The notes under the pieces are model-generated. The model was not told where the DNA came from. It saw nothing but the letters and a program-made list of their open reading frames with translations, and did no database searches. A stretch of 64,000 bases of DNA, from contig JAJEKV010000026.1 of the NCBI GenBank assembly GCA_021234155.1, forward strand, positions 18,047,556-18,111,555, written 5' to 3'. Below, piece by piece: positions 36,790-48,367 of this stretch; the first letter of the stretch is position 1; each line of letters starts with the position of its first letter. The position numbers were made by a program, and so were the translations under genes. The stretch is from Isoetes taiwanensis (Eukaryota; Streptophyta; Lycopodiopsida; Isoetales; Isoetaceae).

Positions 36790-38850
36790 TTTGATAAACT
36801 TGAAAAAGAATGAGAATGAGAATGAGAATGATTTTTTATCGTCCACTGAGGCCAATCGGCCTATGGGACCCATAAGGAGCGCAGCAAACTTATTACTATC
36901 CGGGTTAAAAAACCCCCGCCCCGAAGGGTTTTCGAGGGAAAAACCGTGGCAGTAATAAGAATGCTGTCAAACTGTACAAGTATACATCAATGTATATATA
37001 CATGTCAAGTGTGTGCCCGAGGACATAGCTGATCTCGCATGTCCATAACCTCCTGAAGGTATGATCCTAGCACCCTTACGGATGCTGTGCTCAATGTCAC
37101 ATGTAACGGTTGGCGGGCCCCCACCAACTCAAAGATAGCGTCCGGAATTTGATCATATCTTTGGGCAACTTTGAAGGGTATGAGATTCATCCTCAATGAC
37201 TCCCATTTGGCAGCATTGACAGAGCCTGTCCTGGCGTGGCTCACCAATCCATCTGCCCGTCTCAATTCGAAGATGATGTGCCCCTGTGCGAATGGAGGCA
37301 ATGAGTCTGCGCCTTTTCATGGGCAAGTGGGTACGCAGGTAGCATTGCGGGCCTCGTTCCAATGTGGGATTTATGTGGCGCTGGTAGTGTGCTGTCTTGA
37401 CATGTTCAAGGGCATTGGCATCCCAAAGCTTGCTGAGGAAGCAAGCATCAAGATATTGCCTCAAGCTATGGTGATCTGCCTCTGTTTGCACATGTATGCA
37501 CCTGTGCTCCTGCACATTCCATCTAGCCAACTATTGGTCTCTTTTCCTCCAAAGAGGCCTTGAGGGCGCCAGCGCCCCATTGCCATGATATAAGCTAGTT
37601 TAGGGAGACGAGCATCGTCCATATTGACCACCTTCTGAAAATAGACAATGTGGCGATCAAGGGCCGCCCTCTGAAGAGGCAAGAATCCTGTCTCCTGCAG
37701 TAGAATTTGATATGGGACTGTGGACTTCACCCCTAGTGCTCGTCATTTCTAAGAAGGCTTTCGACTGCTCCAAGTCATTCCAAGTAGCAAGTGATACTAC
37801 TGGGCCCCATACTTCCACCCCGTATAAAAGGACAGGCCCTACTAAGACCTTGAACAGGTGTGACTGATGGGTCCAATCATACAACTCCGCTCTATGACTA
37901 TTGTTTTGCATTGCATATAGTGCCTTCCAGCCTGCCGTCACTCGTAGCCGTATGGATGTGTCCCAGTGCATAGTAGAAGGAAACTCCACTCCCAAATACT
38001 TGTATGTGGATGCAACTTCCACATTCGCCCTTGGTAACGAAGGAGGGGACCCTACCGACGGCGAAGATGATATGAAAACCACCTTAGTCTTGGCCAGGTT
38101 GACGCCGCATATCGATCGCTTGGCGAATGTGTCGAGGGCATCGAGATGTCGTTGCATGTCCGGGCCGCCGTAAGCTAGGAGGTCCACATCATCGATATAT
38201 TAATTGTCGATGATCCGATAGAGAAGGTGAGTTCCATCGCCCCATTATCGCCAAAGCAGCTCTCCAATTGATCAATGTAAAGCCCAAACAATGTTGGGGA
38301 GAGAGGGCATCCCCGACGGACCCCGATACTACTATCAAATGGCGGGCTTGTCCGCCGCAAATCACCGAGCATCTTTCATATAGCTCGCATTAATCGCATT
38401 CGCAAATCTACAGAACCCCCACCAAGGTGCGCCTTGCCCATAGTTTTTCCCGAGGCACGCGACAAACGCCGCGCCAAAATCCACAAAGCAACAATATAGA
38501 TCCTAGCGGCGGTTCTTGCTGTCTTCAATCAGAGTTCACAACGTGAAAATGTGGTCAATGGTTGAGTGCCGGGGTCTGAATCCTGCCTGGGTGAGGGCCC
38601 GCACCTCTCTTACCTCGCCTTGACCGCCAACTGCCGCCGAGAATCCCAAAGAAGCGGTTTAAACACCGAATCGACCATGATTGTTCGGTGGTGGTTGGGC
38701 GATTATTCACCTGCCTTATAGATGGGAATAACTCTGCTATTGGTCCACTGCAGCGGGAATCCTTTCTGTAATGCCTTGTTGAACAAGGCGGTCAGCACTG
38801 GTATTATGGACGGCCCTGCCCACTTAAGCAATTCTGCCTGCATAAGAGAT
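36790..38850 (-). mobile_element. 5'-truncated non-LTR retrotransposon (LINE), degenerate
   Basis: On the minus strand, from right to left, fragments of a reverse transcriptase appear in order: 'GFPLQWTNSRVIPIYKAGE' (38690-38770), 'QAGFRPRHSTIDHIF' (38545-38590), 'GVRRGCPLSPTLFGLYID' (38270-38325), the catalytic 'YIDDVDLLAYGG' (38165-38200), then 'NLAKTKVVF' and 'YKYLGVEF'. Near the 3' end a CCHC-type knuckle is seen ('CQCCQMGVIEDESHTLQSC', about 37155-37215). The RT reading frame shifts several times and the endonuclease part is missing, so it is inactive. The 3' UTR ends in an (ATTCTC)n microsatellite at 36805-36835 instead of polyA, which is typical of some plant LINE clades. Confidence 0.88.
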
Positions 38851-38859
38851 ATAAGGATA

Positions 38860-39660
38860 ATTGTAGTAGATTAGCCGCTAATAGATAATTGGGAAATAGA
38901 CTTATACAAAAAGAAGAACACATACTGGATAAACGACAAGAAATACCCCTCCGATCCAATGTTAAAACGATTGACGAGCCATTTTGAGACGACGGGCTTC
39001 ATCAACCGAAAGCGAGGAAAAAGAATGGTCGTCGAAATTGAAGGCAATTTCATAGCCTTCGCAATCCGCCACAATAAAAAACTTCATACGTTGATGAGGA
39101 GTTGTTTTACCTTCCTCGACTATCCTCAATATAGCTTCAGGCATAGAAGGATGTAGAACTGACGAAGAGTACGAAGCTCACGAAAGAAAGAAAGTCGTAT
39201 TGATGTTGGTAGAGTCTCATTTGAAAGATGGTACAGTAGGAGACGTTCGCTCGCGAACTTCCACTCTTAGAGCTTCAATCTGCTTGTTAATATTAGAACG
39301 ACCAGATAAAGATGATTGTAAGGCCTGAATCTGGGCATATTGAAGTTGTAGGGCTTGTAGGAGCTGACCATTGACATCTGAAGGCCGAAAGAAGGAAGAG
39401 CCGAAGAAGTGGTGGGCAGCTGGGAAGAGGAAGGAACAACCTAGGTAGTTGAAGGAAAAGATGGAAAAAACTCGGAACCTGGAGGTGGTGGAAATGATGG
39501 CTTAGGTTGTGTAGTGATATTCTCAGGAGGAAAGGAGTTATAGGCACGAGGCCTCCTTGCAGGTGGTGGGGCAGAGTCATATGCAACTTGTTTCCCCTTC
39601 CGCTTGTGAATCGCAGCGCGAGTACTAGCAAATTCCAGCGGCATTGCATTGGGCAACACT
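38860..39660 (-). other. Minus-strand ORF cluster of unknown nature
   Basis: Open frames at 38871-39074, 38962-39144 and 39441-39659 lie on the minus strand. The last encodes a Pro-rich, basic segment ('PPPARRPRAYNSFPP'). Stops and frame changes break the region, so it may be the 5' part of another decayed element or gene. I recognise no domain. Confidence 0.3.
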
Positions 39661-40599
39661 CGCTCTAATCAGGTTTGGAATTATGATTTAGCTTCTTTGC
39701 TCTTTATCTGGTCAAATCTACTAATATTTTCACAGTAAGTGCATGTTGATCTAATAACACTATAAGCTCCTTGCAATTTGTTGATATTAAACTACTAATC
39801 TGAATTATAATCTAAGCCTTGGCTATGTCTATTATGTTAATCTGGATAATCTGGGTAGTTATCTGATCTGAGTAAACAGATCTGATCTGTGTAAATAGGT
39901 CTGGCAATAATTACATGACAATAGCTTTTTCAGAATCTTTCACTAAGTTTTAATGATTCTGCACCTTACTGCTCTGTGGATAATTGTTAGTTATAGAGTT
40001 GTTATGTTGATCTGGATTTATTGCACCAATAGAACATCAGCTTTGTTGTTTTTGTGATCAAAATGCCTGTGGCACATAGATACTGTGATGCATAAGCATG
40101 CTTATAATTTCTCCTTACCATTAGGTTTGTGCAGACCATAACATTCAGGAATCCATGAGATGCAAATGTCATGCTATTTGGGATGAACGTGCTGCCTTTC
40201 AGTTTGCCATCTATAGCTAGTATTGGATATGTTCTAGTATTTTACATAGGTTGAGAAATGTATTTGGCATTTGGAAATACCTTCTACTGTTGGACGAGCT
40301 GATAGTCACTCTTGTGGCAAATTTTCCTTATGGATTCTAATTAACTGGGTGCTGCATGGCACGGTAAAGGGCTGGGTTTCTAGATGGTGACTGTTATCTA
40401 GACAGTGATATACATTGAAATATATTCTGCTCTGACCAGTCTGTAGCAGAATCGATTTCCTTACAGCAGCAAATGGCAGGCGATAATGTCTCAGGGAAAG
40501 TCGACATATGTTTATAAAGCATTTGTCTCTAAGAATCTATTAGTTACATCTGTTTATTAATTGCTAATGGATGTATTGTGAATTCTTTGCTATTTAGTA
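39660..40599. other. Noncoding stretch upstream of the tandem PLE-like units
   Basis: AT-rich with repeated 'gatctg' and 'gataatctgg' words. It may be a diverged extension of the older unit recognised at 40600-40720, but I can align only that part by eye. Confidence 0.4.
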
Positions 40600-40720
40600 G
40601 GATCACAAGTAGTGTGAAGGGGGATGACCCTAAAGGATCCCATGGCACCTGCTACCATGTACAAGACAACCATTCTGATGCTTGTTTTTTGTAATGTTGG
40701 TGCAGGTAACAGGATCCTTT
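40600..40720 (+). repeat. Diverged fragment of an older PLE-like unit ('unit 0')
   Basis: The phrases 'acctgctacc', 'aaccattctgatgcttgt' and 'tggtgcaggtaac' occur in the same order and spacing as at about 43055-43110 in unit A and 61590-61650 in unit B ('aaccattctaatgcttgt', 'tggtgcaggtaac'). Similarity fades outside this core. It indicates a third, older unit left of unit A. Confidence 0.65.
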
Positions 40721-41107
40721 ACTCTCTGTTATGTTTTTCAAATATGTAACGAGTGGATTGGGCATTGATGCGGATAAATTATACGAAGACGAACTCTTGA
40801 AGATTATAAAATGTTCTGTAACATTTGATTTCTGCAATATATTTGTTGTCTTACTTGCTCCAAAGTATGTCAGTTTCTTAGCAAACTTGATTTTAAGTAA
40901 ATGATCAAAGAAATCTATCATTTTGTCTTGATGAATGTAGAAAGCTTTTGGCTTTTATCCTATAATTATTGCTTTCGTACTCAAGTATACACCAAGTCTT
41001 TGCCTAGATCCAGTTTTGCACCTACTGTTTCTAGGATTGCTTATTGTATCTAGATAACTACCCAAATGGCTTTTAACTAGATAAAAGACTGATTTTTTGC
41101 AGTTTAA

Positions 41108-41109
<2 letters not shown>

Positions 41110-41153
<44 letters not shown>
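41110..41153 (+). repeat. T44 homopolymer at the left edge of unit A
   Basis: Uninterrupted run of 44 T. Unit B begins after a short T run (52774-52780) at the equivalent place. The run may represent an expanded element end. Confidence 0.95.
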
Positions 41154-41158
<5 letters not shown>

Positions 41159-41605
41159 CTTCCTTTAATAGCTTTATGTGTCTTTCCAGCAATTCTGTAA
41201 ACGTAAAGTTCCTAATTGTTTTCAACCATTGGTGCTTTTTTCCTTTAAACTTTAACTTATTACAACCTTTTGTTTTTAATATTTCTCTTTTGTTTATCTC
41301 TTTAACCTAATTTTTTCGTCCCAACTAAACCTTTGCGACCAATTGGCTTACTGTCTCCGATCTTGTTAGATTAGGGTTTGTTTCTCTCTGTCACGATTCC
41401 TCCTGATGGACGGAGACGTCTTCTTACGCCCTTGGCCGGCATGTACTGGCAAGATTGCGGTTATGAACTGAATGGCTGGATCTGTGTTTGCAAAAGCAGG
41501 ATAGGGTTCTTCTGTGAGTATTTATACTTCCTTAGGCTAACATGGATGTCCCCTTCTCCGTGTGATGGCGCTGCTATTGCATTAGGCCCTTGATTGCTTC
41601 TGTTT

Positions 41606-41929
41606 ATGGGAAGGAAGAAAGGCGGCTTGAACAAAGCCACCATTCTAAGATTACAGGAAGAGAAGAAGATGGCTGAGAAAAGAAAGAATCTATTTGACTT
41701 TCATAAGCCTGCTAAGGCTAGAAATATCCCTGGTGCCAATGCTTTACCTGTGCTGGAAGGAGAACGCAGCTCTATCTTAGCTGCACAGATGTCGATTCCC
41801 ATAGCTTTGGATCCTGTGGCTAGTGCTCAAATGAGGATTAATTCTGATGTTCTGCTAAACTCTGAAGCCCATGCTGTTCCTGATGGTGCCCTAATGAATT
41901 CGTCTAGGCCAGCTGTCGAACCATCTCAG
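41606..41929 (+). CDS. Unit A 5' exon, basic N-terminal protein region
   Basis: The start at 41606 (MGRKKGGLNKATILRL) is chosen because the protein sequence is conserved with unit B from this point, while in unit A the upstream frame ends with TGA at 41591. Residues 1-35 are Lys/Arg-rich and helical (possible nucleic-acid binding or nuclear localisation). The rest is polar. The exon ends at 'tctcag|gtttta'. The equivalent exon in unit B is nearly identical, which suggests recent duplication or constraint. I know no family for this segment. Its assignment to the RT rests on being in the same tandem unit and strand. Confidence 0.55.
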
Positions 41930-44233
41930 GTTTTATTTTTTTATTTGTTTTCTGGATTTGTCTTCTTTATGCCTACTTATCCTTTGCTCTGTTCTTTAAT
42001 TCTCTCCTGTAATGGCCTTCTTGTTTAAAGTAGTCTAGTTGTTTTTAATTTCTTTCTCTCTAATTTTTTTACGTTGCTTGACTCAGTTTGTTCTTCTTTG
42101 GGCAAGTTACATTTTACTTTTTGTGCCTCTTTCTCACTTGTTTCTTGTGTTCTCTTTGTTATTTATGTATATTTCCTTAGATTTGTACTGATGTCCTTGG
42201 TTTAGTTCTAGTTAATTCCCTTATTCCCCTTGTCCACCCTTAATTCCCTTATTCCCCTTGTGTCATATCTTTTTTCTGTAACTCCAATTGTCTTTAACCT
42301 TGAGTGAACTTCTAGGCTCCTGATCTTATTAACTCAGTTATTCCTTTTCAATGTGAAATAGCTTAGACTCCCATGTTGTTTGGTGCTCCTACTACATTGT
42401 CTTCTTAGTTCATGATTGATCTAATTTAATTCTTATGCTATCCACATTTGTATTTGCTTTGTCTTTGGTTATTGATGAGAGTCAAGTTATGTTTTCTAAT
42501 GTCTTCAAATTCTTGTGATCTCTGCTATTTCTTTGTTCCTTGTTTCCATTTGGTTTCTGTGAATTTCCTGCTACAAGCTCTATTGCTTTTCCCTAGTTTA
42601 ATGGTGGTTTTAATATTATACATCTCTTGACCTTAGTTCCTCTTTCTGTTTCCCTTTTTAGCTTATTTTCTATGACTGATCTCCTAAGCTCCCGGTATTC
42701 TACTGTAGCTATGGTTGTATATTTCTGTAGAGTAGCTTATTTGCCCAGCTTCTTTTATGCTCCTACTTTATTACCTTCTTTATTCTTATATGATCTAAGT
42801 TTGCCAATCTGCTGTCCACTCTCTGATAGGATTGTTGTCTCTCTTGTGATAACATATACTGTTCTTGTGTAGGTGATTATGCCAGGTTGTGTCCACTGTT
42901 TTCTACTCTATATTCTGATTCCTTTTTTGTTGTTGCATGCTTACATATGATACACTTAATATTTACTGGCCTTATTGTTTGTTAGTGATTATTAACTAAG
43001 TGATTGTGGTGAAAGGCGATAAGCTGGTTTTGGTCCATAGCTTACCTGCTACCCGGTTATTGGCAACCATTCTAATGCTTGTCTAATTTCTTGTGGTGCA
43101 GGTAACCGGACTGAACCCTATTTTGATGCGACTTTAAGTTTTTTTACAAAGCGTTTTCCGCTGAACTTAAATATGGGTGATATTCTACAAACTTGTGTTG
43201 AAGGAAAACTTTTCTTTACAAAGCTTTTTCTGCTGAATTTAAATATGGGTGATTTTCCACAAACTTGTGTTGTTGGATAACTCTTCTATATATCCGGTTT
43301 ATGTTTTACTTTGGATATGACATATCTTTACTTCTATGTTGTTACTCTATTCTGTTTTGAAGTTAGTAAACTTGGTTTGATAATTTTTCCTTTATCTTCA
43401 TTGTCTAATTTTGTTTCTCTCCTTTATTATTTTTGAATTATATTGCCTTATTATGTTTATCTAGTCTCTTGTTTTTTATTTTTACTTTGTTCTCTTTCCT
43501 CTTTTCACAACTTTTTGATTTATTTCCTTTTTTCCATTTGTGTTAAAAGCTTTTTGCTCTTGACCCGTTTTATACTTGTTTGTATTCCTGATTCTTGTAC
43601 TTGGCTTTTCCCTTATTTCTTTCAAGTTTCCTGTCTTGTACCTTCACATCTTCTATGATTTATTAGTTTTATTTTTTGGTAACTACTTCTATGTTTTCCC
43701 CTCCATTTGATGTATAGTTTTCTTTCAGTATTTTTGTTTTGTTCTACCTTGTTTCCTTCCCTTTCTCTACCAATTTAGTTTAAGTTTATTCTCTTTTCCT
43801 TGCGCTCTTAGGCTCTTAAATCTTTCTGTTGTGCTTTGCATTCATAGGTCTTCTTTAACTTGCTTTTTCCTTTTTTATCCTTATTTGGTTCTTATGTTAA
43901 CATTTCTTTATGGTTGTTTTTTTCTGATTTTCTATACTTATTTATCCCTCTTATGGCTAGTTCAACTTCTATCCTTTTTCTACTCTTTTGTTTGATCCTT
44001 TTCAAGGCCTGGATAGGTTTTAAGCACCTTAATATATCTAGGGTTGCTCTTGTATAGGCTTTTCATTCCAAATGGAATGTCTGGTCTTAAAAGTCTGAGT
44101 ATCTAGTCTTAGACTTGTTTATTTCAGACTGGGGGTTTTTTTATGTTATTCCAACTTTCAAGTTTAACTTGAAACCTTGATTAGGGTCGTGGTGCTTCCT
44201 ATTTTCATTTGGTTAATATGTTATTCTGTGCAG
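41930..44233 (+). other. Unit A intron, T-rich
   Basis: Bounded by the donor after 41929 and the acceptor 'tattctgtgcag' ending at 44233. Strongly T/C-rich on the coding strand. Duplicated in unit B (53566-53897 and 60815-62825). A conserved block at 43010-43130 ('gtgaaaggcgataagctgg' to 'tggtgcaggtaaccgg') is also found in the older unit 0 and could be a skipped or alternative exon. Relative to unit B, unit A lacks about 32 bp right after 'ccggactgaaccc'. Confidence 0.6.
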
Positions 44234-44647
44234 AATGTTCAGGTGGATAAAATTGACTTGGATTTGAACAATTCTTGGATAAAGGAGTTGATTGCCCTAA
44301 ACTATGATCAATGTGGTATCTCGAGTCACAATTTTGCTGTTCAAACTCTGATAGCATGCATCAAAAACAAGGATGTACATGAATTCATCACTTTTAAAGA
44401 AAGTTGCCTGGTTGATAAGAATAAATCTCCTGTGAGTTACCTTGGCTTTAATGGCTGGTTTTCTGCTTTCCAAAAGATGAAATGTGCAAATTACAAGCTG
44501 AAGTTTTGTAAAACTCTTATTTCTAAAATTAATGGGGACATGGAGGCTCTTCTTTTTGCTAGGACTTGCATGGAAGATGATTTAGGAAAAAAGTTTTTGA
44601 AACTTACTCATTTGGAGAGTGTACATGATTTGAAGTTTCTAACGTGA
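44234..44647 (+). CDS. Unit A second exon, unknown domain
   Basis: An open frame directly follows a good acceptor. It encodes about 137 residues starting NVQVDKIDLDLNNSWIKEL and stops at the edge of an inserted sequence, so its true 3' end may be lost. It is non-repetitive with several cysteines, like a globular domain. Homologous sequence in unit B would lie beyond the insertion at 62.83 kb and is not in the window. Function unknown. Confidence 0.5.
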   Translation, partial: NVQVDKIDLDLNNSWIKELIALNYDQCGISSHNFAVQTLIACIKNKDVHEFITFKESCLVDKNKSPVSYLGFNGWFSAFQKMKCANYKLKFCKTLISKINGDMEALLFARTCMEDDLGKKFLKLTHLESVHDLKFLT

Positions 44648-45115
44648 AAGCTTTGGGCGGGAGACTATAGCTTTCTTATTGCTGCTGAGCACCATGTAGG
44701 TAGTTGTGGCCTATGTTGGTTGATGGAGGGGCAACATGGAGAGCGATTTGACCACCCTCTATAGGGGTAGGCTTGCAGGGTGTATTGCATAGTTGGAAGA
44801 CAGAGTTCTCTCTTATAGTACAGCAATGCAGATGGTATCCCAAGCCAAGTTAACGCGAGGAATGATGATTGCTCCCATAGGACCTCCAACTACTAGCATC
44901 TTTCGGTGGTGGAGCTACAGATGGACACAATTACAGTTATTAGAGGGATCTCGAGCCGTACTTTCATTGGAAAAGAAGGTTGTAATCTTTAGACCTCAAT
45001 CTTGGAGTAAGATGGTGATGTGATAATTCTGCCTATCAGGCCTATTGTGGAGCCTATGTATTTACTTATTATTATCAATAAAAATATAAATATCTTGCCT
45101 ACAAAAAAAAAAAAA
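44648..45115 (+). mobile_element. Retroposed insertion with polyA tail in unit A
   Basis: The segment ends in 'aataaa' (45078-45083) followed by an A13 run (45103-45115), the mark of a retroposed transcript. Its last bases ('aatataaatatcttgc') match the reverse complement of the insertion at 62.85 kb in unit B, so both may be the same LINE family. The 5' boundary is inferred from where the upstream exon frame ends. A convincing target duplication is not visible. Confidence 0.6.
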
Positions 45116-45162
45116 GTTTTCATTCTGATGATGTTGTGCAATTCTTATAGGGTAGTTTTATG

Positions 45163-45720
45163 AAAAAGAGCCTGCTTTCTGAGGGATCTTCTTGATGAAG
45201 TCTTTGATGGTAATATTGACACGGGCAGTGAGGATGCAGATGACCATGATGAGGTTCCCACCTTGACTCTTCAAAATTCCTTTAGGTTTCGCATTATCCC
45301 AGAACAGAATGTTGAGTGTTATGCAGCAGCATGGGGCCATGCAATTTGGAAAAGTCAAAACTTCGGTGCTATTGCACCTATTAATGTTGACACGTGGAAA
45401 GCTTTGACATGTATTACTGATGATGAGATCAGGTCTGCCACTGCAAAGGCTGCAAAACTGGACAAATATCTCACTAAAGCAGAAGTTTCTTTACCTTTCA
45501 AATCAGACTTCTTTGGTCAACCTTGCCTTCACAATACTTCTCTTCATGTTAGTCAGAAAGGCAATATGGCGTATTCCAATGACAAAAGAGATGCTTTCTT
45601 CTTAAAGAAACTTTGGAGGACATATTACCCTTTCCTTACTTGTGCTTGTGAAAAAGATGCTAAGAAAAATGATAAAATTGATTGCAGGAGTGGGATTGTA
45701 TGGATAGATCAGGCCCCGGG
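45163..45720 (+). CDS. Unit A third coding segment, unknown domain
   Basis: The frame is open from after a TGA at about 45160 to 45736. It begins with an acidic run (DEVFDGNIDTGSEDADDHDE), continues as a folded-looking region with several Trp and Cys, and contains 'FLTCACEKDAKKN' near the end. It lies in the same orientation as the RT and upstream of it. A splice acceptor candidate ('aattcttatag') is at 45140-45150. No GIY-YIG or other nuclease motif is apparent. Function unknown. Confidence 0.45.
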
Positions 45721-45736
45721 GGGTTCACCTCTATAA

Positions 45737-47833
45737 AAAGGGCATATGGCATGTGCGTGCATCAAGTCAGGAGAAACCCCTATGTATACAGCTGACCCTC
45801 CATAGAAACCTTTAAATGTAATTATCCCATGGGTAAAGAATCATACCCGATTCCATACTTTTACACCAAGTCTAAGCACTTCTTGCCCTACCCTTAACCT
45901 TATTTTTACGTCCATTATTCATTCATGTATCCTACCCTTTCAAATATTTACATCCAAAAACAATCCAAAATGTTACATCCAATGATCAATTAGGGTTCTT
46001 CCTCACGGCCATTTTAGTTCAATGGTCACTCCAAAAAAATAAGAAAAAGAAATATGTCTGGAATACATAGGGAAGTATATATTTTATATATTTTAATTAA
46101 ATCGATTTTAGGATGACATCATAACAAAATTGATTATTGAATAATGACTTTAAATTAATTATTGGGTAAATAAACGCATCCCTTAAGAACGCAAAGGCAC
46201 TTAGTTCACTTAGCTCACTTGACATTTCACTTTAAAAATGGACCCCCTCATGGCGTGGGATCAAAGATATCAAAATATTAACACTTAAAAAAGAAACAAT
46301 CCACAATCTTAAGCTCAATGATCAATATAGAATACAGAGATCACGGTAATTACGCAATAGTTTAGGCAGCACTTTCAAAAGACGGTTGCCATTATTGCAT
46401 CACAAACTAATATCTTTCTGTTTCAAAAGTTTCTTTCACCATAGCAGGTTGCAACAAAACAAAACAGCTGGTTCAAGCATCAAGGTGTAGTACAAATCAC
46501 AAAGCAAAAGAAGCTTCATCAAGTACAAAGCAAAAGAAGGTTCATCGAGGCGTGGTACAAATCCAAGCTTTTCTTTCTCCTGCACCTCAACATCTAGAAA
46601 TCTAAATGTCCAATTCAATAGACCATTTTAAATACTGAATTGAAATTTGTAGGACCACGATGGTATACCAAGATTCCCAACCAGGATAGCAATACATTAA
46701 ACACGTGTCTGTAAATGCAAATCAGTTTGAAAACAACAAAAGAATCCTCAAAACATCATGATAAACTAGATTTTCATTTAATATTTTAGATCAAATTTTC
46801 TAAAGTGATTCTGTACCTCTTATTATGGTACAGACTGATTTCTGATATGTAAGTTTCCTTTGCAAAGACTTGAAAGGCTCAGCGGGCAAGTAGAGCTACA
46901 ATATGTTCCTAGCATATATGGTAATCATTGTCTTGCATGGCTTGGTAGTTCTCTTAACCATCGTATCTAACATTGAAATGGATGGGAAGGTTAGCCGCGC
47001 ATACGTTGAAATCAGAGCATTCCGTGGAAACACTTGAGGCTGAAGCACAATTCTAAAATGCAGCTCATCAAAGAAAATTTGAAAGACCCTGTTCTACATG
47101 CAAACTGACATTCTGAATCTTGTGCATGCTGCATGTCCGCTTTGATGTCTTAATCGTCGCTTAAAGATCGCTTAAAGATGTTGGAAGGAATAGAGTGCAT
47201 ATCTCAACTGTTTCTCCTGAGCATATCCTGCAAATCATAAAGCTAGAACATCAGACATACTTCTTTGAGCTGGTCGTGCAATGTTAATGTACTTACCATA
47301 ATCTTCCATGAAGTCACGTATACACTGGGCATTTGCTAAAACAGCTGAAATGGCAACTTTACTTTGCCCTTTTCAATGTGAGCAGAGATCATAGTATTCT
47401 ATCATACTACATTCATGTCACGCATCAGCTTAAAATCTGCTAAGGCTTCGTTAAGCATGTCACGACATAAACAAACTTCAATCATGTCATTCCAAGAGAC
47501 GCATTCTTTTCAGGCATACGTCAGAACATATCAAAAGTTTCATCAATTTGTCTTTGACGTGTAACCGCAGTCGCTCAGGTATAATCTGAAACAGTATCCT
47601 CATAGATGATAACTACCCATATTGGGAATAAGCAGCAAGCATTATTACTCCAAAGCAATTTGATTTATCAACTTCTCAAACATTTGTTAAGCCTCCCGGA
47701 AAGCTTCAACTATACATGTGCACAGAAGGTTTCTTAAATATGTATCCATACGTCAGCCCTTTTGGATAAAATAATCATGAATATACTCACCTTTTGAAAG
47801 ATTTTTTGCATGAATAATCATGAATATACTCAC
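45737..47833. other. Intron or insertion between PLE-like exons, noncoding
   Basis: A 'tataaaaag' box at 45732 and AT-rich sequence with no open frame of note. The minus strand here could hold the 3' part of the SET-domain fragment, but I could not recognise further exons. Confidence 0.4.
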
Positions 47834-48367
47834 CTCCATGATTGCCAATAACAGCACACGCTCCCAACCATAAACAATCACCCTCGTTTAAGCATACCTC
47901 AACAGCCAATCTGTCATATGGATTGTCAGCATCAACAAATCCATAGTTCAGCAACAATCTTGAATTTGGCTGTGGACCACACCTGTGTAAATTACAAATT
48001 ATAAGCAGACAAAATAGCAACTTATGTAACTAGCAAACCATTCATTTAGAAGTATGCATGCCCAATATATACAACATTGATGCAGCAAATGGTACAACAT
48101 TGATTGATACAACATTGACTGCACATTATTCATTACACAGTCTGAAGATCATGAACAAATACTCACCACACAAGAATTGGATCCCCAGCTTCATATGGAC
48201 GATCTACTTGCAACTGGACTTCATCCCCCACGGCCTTCAACATTGCTTTGCAGCTACTTTTATATGCCAGTAATGGTGGTCCCAAAGGCACCAACACAAA
48301 GCGCCTTGGTAGACTGACGCCCTGAACATATTTCCCGTCATGAAGATTGTAGGTCACGGCCATTACC
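47834..48367 (-). pseudogene. SET-domain methyltransferase fragment (Rubisco LSMT/SETD3-like), two exons
   Basis: The first exon (48367-48177, minus) is preceded by 'aaatacag' and ends at 'tgtg|gtgagt'. The second (47982-47834) is preceded by 'ttacacag' and ends at 'ggag|gtgagt'. Joined, they read through the C-terminal part of a plant SET domain: 'VDRPYEAGDPILVW' then 'CGPQPNSRLLLNYGFVD' and 'NPYDRLAVEVCLNEGD'. The Asn-Tyr-Gly-Phe segment is the SAM/substrate-proximal hallmark of this family, which methylates lysines of chloroplast or cytosolic proteins. The N-terminal SET part and the Rubis-subs-bind domain are not found nearby, so it is a fragment, antisense to the host element. Confidence 0.78.
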
